In this document: one piece after another, positions 52,412 to 63,183 of the stretch | How positions within the stretch are numbered: position 1 is the stretch's first letter | Layout: every line of letters begins with the position of its first letter | Assembly: GCA_000955785.1 (NCBI GenBank) | Contig: JYOD01000013.1 | Coordinates: forward strand, 62,001-126,000 | Direction: 5' to 3' | DNA from: Burkholderiaceae bacterium 16 | Lineage (GTDB): Bacteria; Pseudomonadota; Gammaproteobacteria; Burkholderiales; Burkholderiaceae | Length of the DNA: 64,000 nucleotides | The notes under the pieces: generated by a model | What the model was told of the DNA's origin: nothing | Databases searched by the model: none | Seen by the model: only the letters and a program-made list of their open reading frames with translations | Program-made: the position numbers and the translations under genes

Positions 52412-53422
52412 TCAGCGCCTGCCTCCCGGATCGGGGCTGCCATCCTCGGCGTCCCTCCCGTACTCCTTCAAGTAACTGAGCACGCCGCGCACCGCCGCCG
52501 ACATCGGACGCGAGCGCCGCGTCAGCAACCCGAGATTGACCATCGACACCGGCAACTCCACGGGAAGCACGGAGACCATTGCATAACGCGCGTAATACTG
52601 CGCGACGTCGTTCGGCACCACGGAAATCATGTCGGAGGTTTCCATCATGGCGGTGGCGGCAAGAATGGACGCGGTCTCGACGATGTCCAGGGCATCGATC
52701 ATGCCCGCCTGCGTCAACGCACTCTCGACTCTCAGCCGCATCGGGCTGCCCACGGGGTGAAGAATCCAGGTCATCGGCACCAGGTCGCGCAACGCCAGTG
52801 GATCGAGCCTGGTCAACGGATGGTCCGGCCGCGCGATCACCCGCATCTGCTCGCCCCTTTCGAACAATTCAATGTCCAGGTCCGGATGACTGAGCCGGTC
52901 GGGCAAGCGGCCCAGCACCACATCGAAGTCCCCCCGGATCAGCGACGGCAGCAGGGTGTCGCTCGTCCCCACCTCAATGGCAATCCGCACCTTCGGGTTA
53001 GCGGCCTTGAACGCCAGCAGCCCGCGCGTCAGGACCGTCGGCACCGGACCCATGACGGTACCGATCCGCACCAGGCCCGAGGCGCCGCGGCCCAGTTCCG
53101 CGATTTCCGCTTCAGCATGGCCGAATTCGTGCGCGACCCCCTGGGCAAAACGGATCAGTACTTCGCCGTAGAGCGTCGGCTCCATGCCCCGCGGAAGGCG
53201 CTCGAACAACTGCACGCCGAGTCTTTCCTCAAGCTGCTGCAGCAACAGGCTGGCCGCCGGCTGGGTGGTGTGCATGGCGGCCGCGGCCCGGCGAAGGTTG
53301 CGGTGTTCCGCCAGCGCGTTGATCAAGGCGATCTGCCGGCTTGAGATCTTCAGCGGCGCGAACGCTTTCGCCGATTCCGCGGAGGGTTCGGTGGGCTCGG
53401 GTTTCACATCGGTTGGCTTCAC
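52412..53422 (-). CDS. LysR-family regulator of the sugar-acid operon
   Basis: 336 residues: HTH (RQIALINALAEHRNLRRAAA, TQPAASLLLQQLEERLGVQL, ~28-85) and substrate domain (~110-320), resembling the GbpR-type sugar-linked branch. Divergent from the L-fuconate dehydratase-like gene, its probable target. The intergenic 53423-53560 is AT-rich with ATATCGATAT and a GATACC...GGTATC pair that could be the operator. Start is GTG at 53422 or 53407; no strong ribosome site. Confidence 0.88.
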   Translation of the reverse strand: MKPTDVKPEPTEPSAESAKAFAPLKISSRQIALINALAEHRNLRRAAAAMHTTQPAASLLLQQLEERLGVQLFERLPRGMEPTLYGEVLIRFAQGVAHEFGHAEAEIAELGRGASGLVRIGTVMGPVPTVLTRGLLAFKAANPKVRIAIEVGTSDTLLPSLIRGDFDVVLGRLPDRLSHPDLDIELFERGEQMRVIARPDHPLTRLDPLALRDLVPMTWILHPVGSPMRLRVESALTQAGMIDALDIVETASILAATAMMETSDMISVVPNDVAQYYARYAMVSVLPVELPVSMVNLGLLTRRSRPMSAAVRGVLSYLKEYGRDAEDGSPDPGGRR

Positions 53423-53560
53423 ATCGAACAGATACCAATTTTGATATCGATATATATGAAAGCACGATTATGCAGGTATCAATAGGGGCTGTACAGTCGA
53501 CGCGTCCCAGATGGCCAGGATGTTCCAGACGGCCCCAACAACCAATCAGGCGAGCGTCAA

Positions 53561-54877
53561 ATGCGTATTCGAATTACCCACCTCAGCGTCCACGACATTC
53601 GCTTCCCGACGTCCAGAACCCTTGACGGCTCCGATGCCATGAATGCCGCTCCGGACTATTCGGCAACCTATGTGGTGCTGCACACCGATGCCCCGCAAGG
53701 CATGGAAGGCCACGGGCTGACCTTCACCATCGGCCGTGGCAACGAGATCTGCGTGCTCGCCGTGCAATCCCTGGCCCCGCTGGTGGTTGGCCTGACCCTC
53801 GAGGAAATCACCTCGGACATGGGCGCCTTCTGGCGGCGGTTTGCCACCAGCGACAGCCAGTTGCGCTGGCTGGGGCCGGAAAAAGGCGTGATTCACCTTG
53901 CCACCGCGGCCATCGTCAACGCCATCTGGGATCTGTGGGCAAAGTCAGCCGGCAAGCCGGTATGGAAGCTGCTGGCGGACATGACGCCTGAAGAACTGGT
54001 CCGCTGCCTGGATTTCAGCTACGTGACGGATGCGCTGACGCCGGAGGAAGCGATCGCGCTGCTCCGCCGCCAGGCCCCGGGCAAGGCACGGCGAGAGGCG
54101 CAGATGCTCGAGCAAGGCTACCCGGGCTACACCACCGCCGCGGGCTGGCTGGGCTATTCGGAGGAGAGGATGCGCCAGCTGGCGCGCGATGCCGTCGCGG
54201 CGGGATGGACGCACTTCAAGCAGAAGGTCGGCGCCGATCTGGAGGAGGATATGCGCCGCGCCACGATCCTGCGTGAGGAGATCGGCTGGGAGCGGACGCT
54301 GATGATGGACGCCAACCAGGTCTGGAGCGTGGATCAGTCGGTCGACGCCATGCGCCGCCTCGCGGCCTTCGATCCCTGGTGGATCGAAGAGCCGACCAGC
54401 CCGGACGATATTCTCGGGCACGCTGAAATCCGCAAGCGCATTGCGCCCATCGGCGTGGCCACCGGCGAGCATTGCCACAATCGCGTGATGTTCAAGCAGA
54501 TGTTCCAGGCGCGGGCGCTGGATTTTTGCCAGCTTGACGCCGCGCGCCTCGGCGGTCTCAACGAGGTACTGATCGTCGTGTTGCTGGCGGCGAAGTTCGG
54601 CATCCCGGTCTGCCCGCATGGCGGTGGCGTCGGTTTGTGCGAGTACGTGCAGAACATCTCGCTGTTCGACTACATCGCGGTATCGGGTTCGCTGCAAAAC
54701 CGCGTGCTCGAATACGTCGACCATCTGCACGAGCATTTCATCGAGCCGGTAGTGATTCGCAACGGCCGCTATATGCCGCCCCAGCGGCCGGGCTACAGCA
54801 TCGAGATGCATGCCGGCACGCTTGAGCGCTACAGCTTTCCGGACGGACCGGTCTGGGCCGACCTCGGCCCGGCCTGA
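53561..54877 (+). CDS. L-fuconate dehydratase-like enolase-superfamily enzyme
   Basis: 438 residues. Expected to dehydrate L-fuconate (or a stereochemically related aldonate) to the 2-keto-3-deoxy acid. N-terminal capping domain (MRIRITHLSVHDIRFPTSRT, SDAMNAAPDYSATYVVLHTD), then the barrel: WTHFKQKVGADLEED (K-x-K), LMMDANQVW (metal Asp), WIEEPTSPDD (metal Glu), ATGEHCHNRVMFKQ (metal Glu, His), CPHGGGVGLCEYVQ. Length and these blocks match the fuconate dehydratase/ENOSF1 subgroup better than galactarate or mandelate enzymes. First gene of a four-gene operon. Confidence 0.9.
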   Translation: MRIRITHLSVHDIRFPTSRTLDGSDAMNAAPDYSATYVVLHTDAPQGMEGHGLTFTIGRGNEICVLAVQSLAPLVVGLTLEEITSDMGAFWRRFATSDSQLRWLGPEKGVIHLATAAIVNAIWDLWAKSAGKPVWKLLADMTPEELVRCLDFSYVTDALTPEEAIALLRRQAPGKARREAQMLEQGYPGYTTAAGWLGYSEERMRQLARDAVAAGWTHFKQKVGADLEEDMRRATILREEIGWERTLMMDANQVWSVDQSVDAMRRLAAFDPWWIEEPTSPDDILGHAEIRKRIAPIGVATGEHCHNRVMFKQMFQARALDFCQLDAARLGGLNEVLIVVLLAAKFGIPVCPHGGGVGLCEYVQNISLFDYIAVSGSLQNRVLEYVDHLHEHFIEPVVIRNGRYMPPQRPGYSIEMHAGTLERYSFPDGPVWADLGPA

Positions 54878-54943
54878 GCCGCGGCGGCGCTGGCGTGCCA
54901 GCACAAGAAGAACATCAATAAAACACCAATATCAGGAGACCCC

Positions 54944-56248
54944 ATGCTAACTGCCGACGCCGTCGCGGCGCGCGTTGAGCCCTTGGCCGACGACGCGCAG
55001 CGCCTGAACAAACTACTCATTCGCAAGCTGATGCCTTTGCTTGTGATTGTCTACGTGATCAGTTTCCTCGATCGCACCAATATCGCCCTGGCCAAGGCCA
55101 GCATGGGGATCGACGTGGGATTGTCGGCGGCCTCCTATGGCCTGGGCGCCGGGCTGTTCTTCCTGACCTACGCGCTGTTCGAAGTCCCGAGCAACCTGAT
55201 CATGCACAAGGTGGGCGCCAGGTTCTGGATCACCCGCATCATGATCACCTGGGGCCTGCTTTCCGCAGGCATGGCATTCGTGCAGGGCGAGACCAGCTTC
55301 TACATCATGCGGCTGTTGCTCGGCGTTGCCGAGGCGGGCTTGTTCCCGGGCGTCATGCTCTACCTGACTTACTGGTTCGACCGCGAGCAGCGGGCCCGGG
55401 CTACCGGCTACTTCCTGCTGGGCGTCTGCGTCGCCAACATCCTGAGCGGCCCGCTGGGCGGCGCGCTGCTCCAGATGGACGGCCTGATGGGCCTGCATGG
55501 CTGGCAGTGGCTGTTCATCATCGAAGGGCTGCCGACCCTGGCGCTCGCCTATGTTGTCTGGAAGACCCTGCCGGATGGTCCGGGCAGCGCACCCTGGCTG
55601 ACCGTGGAAGAACGCCAGCGGCTGCAGGCGCGGCTGGCTGCGGAGCAGGGCCCGGGCGCGTCCCAGCACCGCTTCACGGAGATGCTGCGCGATCCGCAGA
55701 TCTGGCTGACCATTGCCGTGTATTTCTGCCACCAGATCACCATCTACACGGTCATCTTCTTCCTGCCGGGCATCATCGCGACCTACGCCAGCCTGTCACC
55801 GCTTGAGATTGGCGCGCTCAACTCCGTGCCCTGGGTGGCGGCTGCCCTCGGCGCCGCGATTCTGCCCCGCCTGGCGACAACGCCGCAGCGTTGCCGGCGT
55901 ATGCTGTTCATCGGGCTCCTGACGATGTCCGCCGGCCTGCTGGTGGCCGCGATGTCCAATTCGTTTATCGGCCTGATCGGCTTCTCGCTGACGGCGTTCA
56001 TGCTGTTCGTGGTGCAATCTGTTCTCTTTATCTTCCCTTCCAGCCGCCTGAGCGGCACGGCGCTGGCAGGGGGGCTGGCGTTTGTCACGACGTGCGGCCT
56101 GTTCGGCGGCTTCTTCGGCCCTTCGATGATGGGCCTGATCGAGCAAGCCACCGGCAGCACCCACAACGGACTGTTGCTGATCGCCGGCCTGCTTGTGCTT
56201 GCCGCGCTGATCAGTACCCGGCTGCGGCAGGGACACGAACAAGCCTGA
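54944..56248 (+). CDS. MFS transporter, anion:cation symporter (ACS) type
   Basis: 434 residues, 12 hydrophobic segments. SFLDRTNIALAKASMGIDVG, FEVPSNLIMHKVGARFWITR and LLLGVAEAGLFPGVMLYLTY are hallmarks of the sugar-acid/phthalate permease group. Probably imports the aldonate used by the operon. AGGAG 9 nt before the ATG; 66 nt after the dehydratase gene. Confidence 0.9.
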   Translation: MLTADAVAARVEPLADDAQRLNKLLIRKLMPLLVIVYVISFLDRTNIALAKASMGIDVGLSAASYGLGAGLFFLTYALFEVPSNLIMHKVGARFWITRIMITWGLLSAGMAFVQGETSFYIMRLLLGVAEAGLFPGVMLYLTYWFDREQRARATGYFLLGVCVANILSGPLGGALLQMDGLMGLHGWQWLFIIEGLPTLALAYVVWKTLPDGPGSAPWLTVEERQRLQARLAAEQGPGASQHRFTEMLRDPQIWLTIAVYFCHQITIYTVIFFLPGIIATYASLSPLEIGALNSVPWVAAALGAAILPRLATTPQRCRRMLFIGLLTMSAGLLVAAMSNSFIGLIGFSLTAFMLFVVQSVLFIFPSSRLSGTALAGGLAFVTTCGLFGGFFGPSMMGLIEQATGSTHNGLLLIAGLLVLAALISTRLRQGHEQA

Positions 56249-56277
56249 TCCGGCACGCATTGGAGACTACATCGCAT

Positions 56278-57474
56278 ATGGAAACACTGACCTCTCTCGA
56301 TTTGTCGGATGCGCTGCCCGACGACGGCTGCGCCGGCACACTGGTGGGACGCGCCTGGGTGCCCGGGCGGATCTCCGGTCCATCGGTCGTCGCGATTCGC
56401 GACGACGGCGTCTACGATCTGTCGGAGCTGGCCTGCACCATCAGCGGGCTGCTCGAACTGGATGCGCTCGCCGAGCGGGTCCGGCGCACGCCCGGCCGGC
56501 GGCTCGGCAGCCTTGCGGAGATCCTCCGCAATACCGGCCGCCCCGCGCGGGATGCGAGCCAGCCCCATCTGCTGGCGCCGTGCGACCTCCAGGTCATCAA
56601 GGCAGCGGGTGTCACGTTCGCGGCAAGCATGCTGGAGCGGGTCATCGAGGAGCAGGCGGGCGGGGATGCGTCGCGCGCGGATGCGGTGCGCCAGGAGGTG
56701 AAGGCCCTGATTGGCGACAACCTCGCGGCCGTACGCCCCGGCTCGGCGCAAGCCGATGCGCTGAAGCAACTGCTCATCAAGCAGGGACTCTGGTCGCAGT
56801 ATCTCGAGGTGGGCATCGGCCCCTATGCCGAGATCTTCACCAAGGCCCCCGTGCTGGCCGCGGTGGGCACGGGGGCCGATATCGGCATCCATCCGGAGTC
56901 CACCTGGAACAATCCCGAGCCCGAGGTCGTGCTCGCGGTCAACAGCGCCGGCACGGTGCTGGGCGCCGCGCTGGGCAACGACGTCAACCTGCGTGACTTC
57001 GAGGGCCGCAGCGCCTTGCTGCTGAGCAAGGCCAAGGACAACAACGCCTCCTGCGCCATCGGCCCCTTCCTGCGCCTGTTCGACGCTACCTTCTCGATGG
57101 ACGATGTGCGTGCGGAGGAGATCCAGTTGCGCGTGGAGGGCGGCGACGGCTTTGTGCTCCGCGGCGCCAACTCGATGAGCAAGATCAGCCGGGACCCGCT
57201 CGACCTGGTGGCGCAGGCCGCCTCCCGCTGCCATCAGTATCCCGACGGCTTCATGCTGTACCTCGGCACCCTGTTCGCGCCGACCGAGGACCGCGATGCG
57301 CCCGGCTGCGGATTCACGCACAAGCTGGGCGACGTGGTCACCATTCGCAGCCACAGGCTCGGCACGCTGCGCAACCGCGTCAACCTGGCGGACCAGGCAG
57401 AACCCTGGACCTTCGGCATTCGCGCGCTGGTGAACAATCTCGCCGCGCGAGGCTTGCTGTCGAATCCGCTGTAA
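56278..57474 (+). CDS. Fumarylacetoacetate hydrolase-family protein
   Basis: 398 residues. The C-terminal two thirds are an FAH domain: GVTFAASMLERVIEEQAG, EIFTKAPVLAAVGTGADIGI, NNPEPEVVLAVNSAGTVLGA (metal Glu in NNPEPE), LGNDVNLRDFEGRSALLLSK. In sugar-acid pathways such proteins cleave a diketo-deoxy acid or dehydrate a 2-keto-3-deoxy acid, so it should act after the dehydratase. The exact reaction cannot be told from sequence. 29 nt after the transporter gene. Confidence 0.88.
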   Translation: METLTSLDLSDALPDDGCAGTLVGRAWVPGRISGPSVVAIRDDGVYDLSELACTISGLLELDALAERVRRTPGRRLGSLAEILRNTGRPARDASQPHLLAPCDLQVIKAAGVTFAASMLERVIEEQAGGDASRADAVRQEVKALIGDNLAAVRPGSAQADALKQLLIKQGLWSQYLEVGIGPYAEIFTKAPVLAAVGTGADIGIHPESTWNNPEPEVVLAVNSAGTVLGAALGNDVNLRDFEGRSALLLSKAKDNNASCAIGPFLRLFDATFSMDDVRAEEIQLRVEGGDGFVLRGANSMSKISRDPLDLVAQAASRCHQYPDGFMLYLGTLFAPTEDRDAPGCGFTHKLGDVVTIRSHRLGTLRNRVNLADQAEPWTFGIRALVNNLAARGLLSNPL

Positions 57475-57518
57475 GCGCCATCCTTCATTTCGCCATCTTG
57501 AGAGCAAGAGGAACCATC

Positions 57519-59069
<1,551 letters not shown>

Positions 59070-59119
59070 AACCCGGCTGGTTCCGGTGTCTCCAGTGCCC
59101 GCTGCCCGGATCCGCCGGG

Positions 59120-60046
59120 CTACCTTCCGCGCCTGCCCCGGACGGCGCGCGCCGCCATCGCCTCATGTACTGCCTCGCGCACGCATACGGCCAGCAGTTC
59201 CGACGCCGGCGTGCGTGACATGCGAGCCGAGCGGGCAATCACCAGGGGCTGTCGGATGGTCTCCTCGCGGATCGGCCTTTCCACCACGCCGGCCGTCTGC
59301 GCGGCCGACGGCGCCTGGGTGATCAGCAGGCACACGCCGAGCCCGTTGGCGACCATGCTCCTCGCGAGTTCCAGCGAGGTCGCGCGATAACGCACCTCCG
59401 GCTCCAGGCCGTACTGCCAGAACGGCGCCATCAGGAAATCGCGGCTGTGCGGCAGGTCGATCAGGATCAGCGGTTCGCCGGCCAGCTCCCGCAGCGAGAT
59501 CCCGCCTCTTCCCCTGGCCAGTTTCGAGCCGGCCGGCACCAGTCCGTAGGGATGCAGTTCGGCGATGCACTCGCGCTCGATCTCGCTGGGCAGCCCCACG
59601 TCGTAGGTCAGCGCGAATTCGATATGGCCGCCGTGCAGCCAGTCTTCGATCTGCGCCAGGTCGCCCTCGACGAAGCGCACCGAGAGCCTGGGAAAGCGCT
59701 CGCGCGCGATCCGCAGCAGCACCGGCAGGTACACCGGCGCCAGCGTGCTGAACACGCCGATGTGCACTTCACCGGAGGCGGCATCGCCGCTCTGGTCCGC
59801 CTCGAACGCAACCGCCGCGGCGAGGATCTGGCGCGCCTCGGCCAGCTTGCGCACGCCGAAGCGGGTCAGCGTCATCCTCGACCCCGCGTCGCGCGCGAAC
59901 AGGTCTTCTCCGAACAGCGTTTCCAGTTCGCGGATGGCAACGGAGATCGACGGCTGCGACACATTCAGCGAGCGTGCCGCCGCCGTGGTGCTCCCGGCTT
60001 CCGCCGCCGCCGCGAAGTAGCGCAACAGGCGCAAGGAGAGTCTCAT
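59120..60046 (-). CDS. LysR-family regulator of the CoA-transferase operon
   Basis: 308 residues: HTH (LLRYFAAAAEAGSTTAAARS, SQPSISVAIRELETLFGEDL) and substrate domain. Divergent from the CoA transferase gene; the shared 155-bp region carries TTGATATCAA, a LysR-type T-N-A dyad, at 60069-60078. Converges on the sugar-acid operon. Confidence 0.9.
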   Translation of the reverse strand: MRLSLRLLRYFAAAAEAGSTTAAARSLNVSQPSISVAIRELETLFGEDLFARDAGSRMTLTRFGVRKLAEARQILAAAVAFEADQSGDAASGEVHIGVFSTLAPVYLPVLLRIARERFPRLSVRFVEGDLAQIEDWLHGGHIEFALTYDVGLPSEIERECIAELHPYGLVPAGSKLARGRGGISLRELAGEPLILIDLPHSRDFLMAPFWQYGLEPEVRYRATSLELARSMVANGLGVCLLITQAPSAAQTAGVVERPIREETIRQPLVIARSARMSRTPASELLAVCVREAVHEAMAARAVRGRRGR

Positions 60047-60068
60047 CAGGAAATCGTATAGGTGCTAG

Positions 60069-60078
60069 TTGATATCAA
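60069..60078. promoter_or_regulatory. LysR-type operator candidate
   Basis: Perfect palindrome TTGATATCAA with a further TTGATA half-site at 60087-60092, 23 bp upstream of the LysR gene and 124 bp upstream of the CoA transferase. Confidence 0.5.
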
Positions 60079-60201
60079 TATTTTACTTGATAGCCAAGGC
60101 TGCCCAGAATCCTGTCATCGGCACGCAAGCCACGCTGTATCGCCTTCCTCTGGCGGCGATCGCGCTGGCGAAGCCGCCCTGGCTATCTGGAGGAGTGTGA
60201 A

Positions 60202-61479
60202 GTGAACCATCCCGACCTGCCGCTTGCCGGCATCCGCGTGATCGACTTTTCGCGCGTGCTTGCCGGGCCTTACTGTACGGCCCTGCTCAGCGATCTCGGT
60301 GCCGAGGTGATCAAGATCGAGCCGCCGGGCGGTGACGACTACCGCGCGGTCGGGCCTTTCGTCGATGGCGAGAGCGGGCTGTTCGCCGCCATGAACCGCA
60401 ACAAGCAGAGCATCGTCATCGACCTGAAGGCTGAGTCGGGCCTGGAGCTCGCGCGCTCGCTCTGCGCGCGGGCCGACGTGGTGGTGGAGAATTTCCGCCC
60501 CGGGGTAGCCGACAAGCTGGGGATCGGCTATCAATCGCTCCGCGCGCAGAATCCTTCGCTTGTCTACGCCAGCGTATCGGGCTTCGGGCAGACCGGACCC
60601 GAATCGCACCGGCCTGCTTACGACATCATCCTGCAGGCGATGTGCGGCCTGATGGATGCCACCGGCTCGCCGGACGGCACGCCGACGCTGCTTGGCGAAG
60701 CCGTATCGGATGTGGTGAGCGGCCTCTTCGCGTCGTGGGGCGTACTGGCGGCACTGCTCTCGCGGGAGAAGACCGGCAAGGGCACGCATGTGGATGTGTC
60801 GATGTTCGACGCCACCCTGAGCCTGAGCGCCACGCTGGTCGCCCGCTACGCCGCGACCGGGCTGGCCCCGCGCCGCGTGGGCAACCGCCACCCTTCCTCC
60901 GCGCCGTTCGGCGCGTATCGCGCCGCAGACGGCTTCTACGTGGTGGCGGTGCTGAACAACAAGCTGTTCCAGACGCTTGCCGGCACGATCGGCCAGCCGG
61001 AGCTGGCGGCCGATCCGCGTTTCGCCGACGACCACTCGCGCTGCAACGCGGAGGGCGCCCTGCGGGCATGCATCGAGGGATGGTCCGCCACGCGCACGGT
61101 GGAGGAAGTGAACCAGTTGCTCAGCGCCGCGGGCATTCCGGTCGCCCCCATCCGCAATGTGAAGCAGGCGATGGAGAGCAACCATGCCGCTTACCGCGGC
61201 TTGCTCACCGAGGTTCCCGACGCGCGCGGCGGCAAGGTCCGCCTGCCGTCGCAGCCCGTGAAATTCTCCGGCTACGGCGCCAATCGCGTGACCAGCGCGC
61301 CCGCGCTGGGGGAGCACACGGACGCCATCCTGGAAACGCTCGGCATCGCTGGCGACGCTTTGCCGGCAATGCGTGCCAGCGGCGCGCTGGGACCGCAGCC
61401 GCTCCGGCACGCCCCGCACCATCGCCCGGCGGCTGGCGCCACACCGGAAGACACCAACATGGAGAATCAACATGCATAA
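60202..61479 (+). CDS. CaiB/BaiF-family (class III) CoA transferase
   Basis: 425 residues. IRVIDFSRVLAGPYCTALLS, DLGAEVIKIEPPGGDD (catalytic Asp normally in the later ENFRPGV region), VVENFRPGVADKLGI, YASVSGFGQTGPESHRPAYD, GKGTHVDVSMFDA. Moves CoA between carboxylic acids, making a CoA ester for the dehydrogenase encoded next. Start is GTG at 60202 with AGGAG 7 nt upstream. Its stop overlaps the start of the acyl-CoA dehydrogenase gene by 8 nt. Confidence 0.92.
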   Translation: MNHPDLPLAGIRVIDFSRVLAGPYCTALLSDLGAEVIKIEPPGGDDYRAVGPFVDGESGLFAAMNRNKQSIVIDLKAESGLELARSLCARADVVVENFRPGVADKLGIGYQSLRAQNPSLVYASVSGFGQTGPESHRPAYDIILQAMCGLMDATGSPDGTPTLLGEAVSDVVSGLFASWGVLAALLSREKTGKGTHVDVSMFDATLSLSATLVARYAATGLAPRRVGNRHPSSAPFGAYRAADGFYVVAVLNNKLFQTLAGTIGQPELAADPRFADDHSRCNAEGALRACIEGWSATRTVEEVNQLLSAAGIPVAPIRNVKQAMESNHAAYRGLLTEVPDARGGKVRLPSQPVKFSGYGANRVTSAPALGEHTDAILETLGIAGDALPAMRASGALGPQPLRHAPHHRPAAGATPEDTNMENQHA

Positions 61480-62611
61480 ACGATTGGGCGTGCAACCGGG
61501 CGACCTCGAGATCGCCGACGCCATCGGGCGGTTCGCCCAGAGCGAACTCGCGCCGAAGGCCGCCGAGCTCGATCGCGATGAAATCCCGGCCACGCGCTAT
61601 GTGCCGCTGCTTGCCGAACTCGGCGTGATGGGCATGAACCTGCCGGAGCGCTGGGGCGGCACTGACACATCGCCCGTCGCGCTGATCCTGTCTCTGGTCG
61701 AGATCGCCAAGGCCTGCGCTTCCACCTCGTCGATGATCGGGGCCCACTATCTCGCGACCGACTCCATCCTGATCGGCGGCGACGACAGCCTGCGCGAGCG
61801 CTACCTGCCGGACGCAGCGGCCGGCATCAAGCTCGGCGCATTTGCGCTGACCGAGCCGCGCGCCGGCTCGAATCCCGCGGACATGGCGACACGCGCCATC
61901 CCGGAGGGCGACGGCTACCGCCTGCGCGGGGTGAAGCACTTCATCTCCAACGCCAACGCAGCGGACTTCATCGTGGTCTACGCGAAGACCGATCCCGAGG
62001 CCGGAACCCGCGGCATCAGCACCTTCGTCGTCGACCGGAAGACGCCGGGCGTGAAAGTCGCCCCGGCGGAGAAGCTGATGGGCATCCGCGGCGCCCCCGC
62101 GCACGAAGTGGCGCTCGATTGCCTCGTCCCCGCCGCGAACCGGCTCGGCGCCGAGGGCAGCGGCTTCCGCACCGCCATGAAGGTGCTGGACAACAGCCGC
62201 CTGGATGTGGCCGCAACTAGCCTTGGCATTGCAGAAGCCGCGCTCGAAGCCGCGATCGAATGGGCGAAACAGCGCCACGTGGGCGGCGAGCCGCTTTCGC
62301 ACAAGCAGGGCCTGCAATGGATGTTCGCGGACATGAAGACACGGGTGGAAGCCGCCTGGCTGCTGACCCTGCAGGCCGCGGTCAGGCGCGGGGCCGGCGA
62401 GCCCTTTACCGACCACGCCTCGATGGCCAAGCTCTATGCATCGGAAACGGTGGCCTTCGTGACGGATACCGCGTTGCAGATCCATGGCGGCTACGGATTC
62501 ACGCGCGAGATGCCGCTGGAGCGCCTGGTGCGCGACGCGCGCATCCTGCGGATCTACGAGGGCTCCTCAGAGATCCAGCGCACCGTGATTGCGCGGTCCG
62601 CGCTGCGCTGA
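61472..62611 (+). CDS. Acyl-CoA dehydrogenase
   Basis: 379 residues, complete three-domain fold. FALTEPRAGSNPADMATRA (substrate/FAD region), KHFISNANAADFIVVYAKTD, LQIHGGYGFTREMPLERLVR and the catalytic base region RILRIYEGSSEIQRTVIARS. Oxidises the CoA ester made by the partner transferase; chain length unknown. Start at 61472 has GGAGAA upstream and lies within the end of the transferase gene. Confidence 0.92.
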   Translation: MHKRLGVQPGDLEIADAIGRFAQSELAPKAAELDRDEIPATRYVPLLAELGVMGMNLPERWGGTDTSPVALILSLVEIAKACASTSSMIGAHYLATDSILIGGDDSLRERYLPDAAAGIKLGAFALTEPRAGSNPADMATRAIPEGDGYRLRGVKHFISNANAADFIVVYAKTDPEAGTRGISTFVVDRKTPGVKVAPAEKLMGIRGAPAHEVALDCLVPAANRLGAEGSGFRTAMKVLDNSRLDVAATSLGIAEAALEAAIEWAKQRHVGGEPLSHKQGLQWMFADMKTRVEAAWLLTLQAAVRRGAGEPFTDHASMAKLYASETVAFVTDTALQIHGGYGFTREMPLERLVRDARILRIYEGSSEIQRTVIARSALR

Positions 62612-62655
62612 GCGATCGCCGGCGGGCAGCGCATAAATTTGGCGGGCAGCGCACG

Positions 62656-62860
62656 ATGTCGAGCGGGGTGCGGCTTGGCTTTATCCTGCTGATGGTCGGG
62701 CTGCCGACGGTGCTGGCGCTCGCCGGCGAGCAAGCGTTCCTGAAGGAATTTTCGGCGTTCCTGCTTGCCTTCTTTACGCCGTGGAGCGCGATCAACCTGG
62801 TGGACTACTACTTCGTCACCAGGGAACGCTACGATGTGCCGGCGCTCTCCGATGACGCCG
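62656..62860 (+). pseudogene. NCS1-family permease fragment
   Basis: Only the C-terminal ~65 residues of a nucleobase:cation symporter-1 protein remain: VRLGFILLMVGLPTVLALAG, FTPWSAINLVDYYFVTRERY, DVPALSDDAG. Both ends are lost; a 13-bp direct repeat GGCGGGCAGCGCA (62621-62633 and 62641-62653) sits just before the fragment and may mark the deletion. Confidence 0.8.
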
Positions 62861-62862
62861 GT

Positions 62863-63159
62863 TCAGACGTCGACGATCACCAGCGTCCCGTGGCTGCCGG
62901 GCAGCACGGCATGCGCGATGCCGGCCAGGGCGAGATACATCTCTCCCGGCCGGACCACGACGTTTCGTCCTCCGTCTGCAAAATGAGCTGTCCGCTCACG
63001 ACAAACAGGCCTTCGTTGTAGTCGTGCGTCTCGGCTTCATACGCCTGCTCATTCATCCTCAGGACCTTGATGCGGGCGGGTCCCGACCTGCCCCACGACG
63101 GAGGACTTCCAGGCGGCTGGCAGACCGGAGGCAAGGGCGTCAAACCGAATCAGCGACAC
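62863..63159 (-). pseudogene. Cupin-domain protein, broken by two frameshifts
   Basis: Three minus-strand pieces join into a normal small cupin: VSLIRFDALASGLPAAWKSS (from GTG 63159), then RIKVLRMNEQAYEAETHDYN and EGLFVVSGQLILQT, then NVVVRPGEMYLALAGIAHAV and LPGSHGTLVIVDV to the TGA at 62863. Frame changes fall near 63080 and 62955. Each piece reads well on its own, so the gene was intact recently, or the breaks are sequencing errors. Confidence 0.75.
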
Positions 63160-63183
63160 AAGCGTGTCTCCAGGTGCGGGGGG

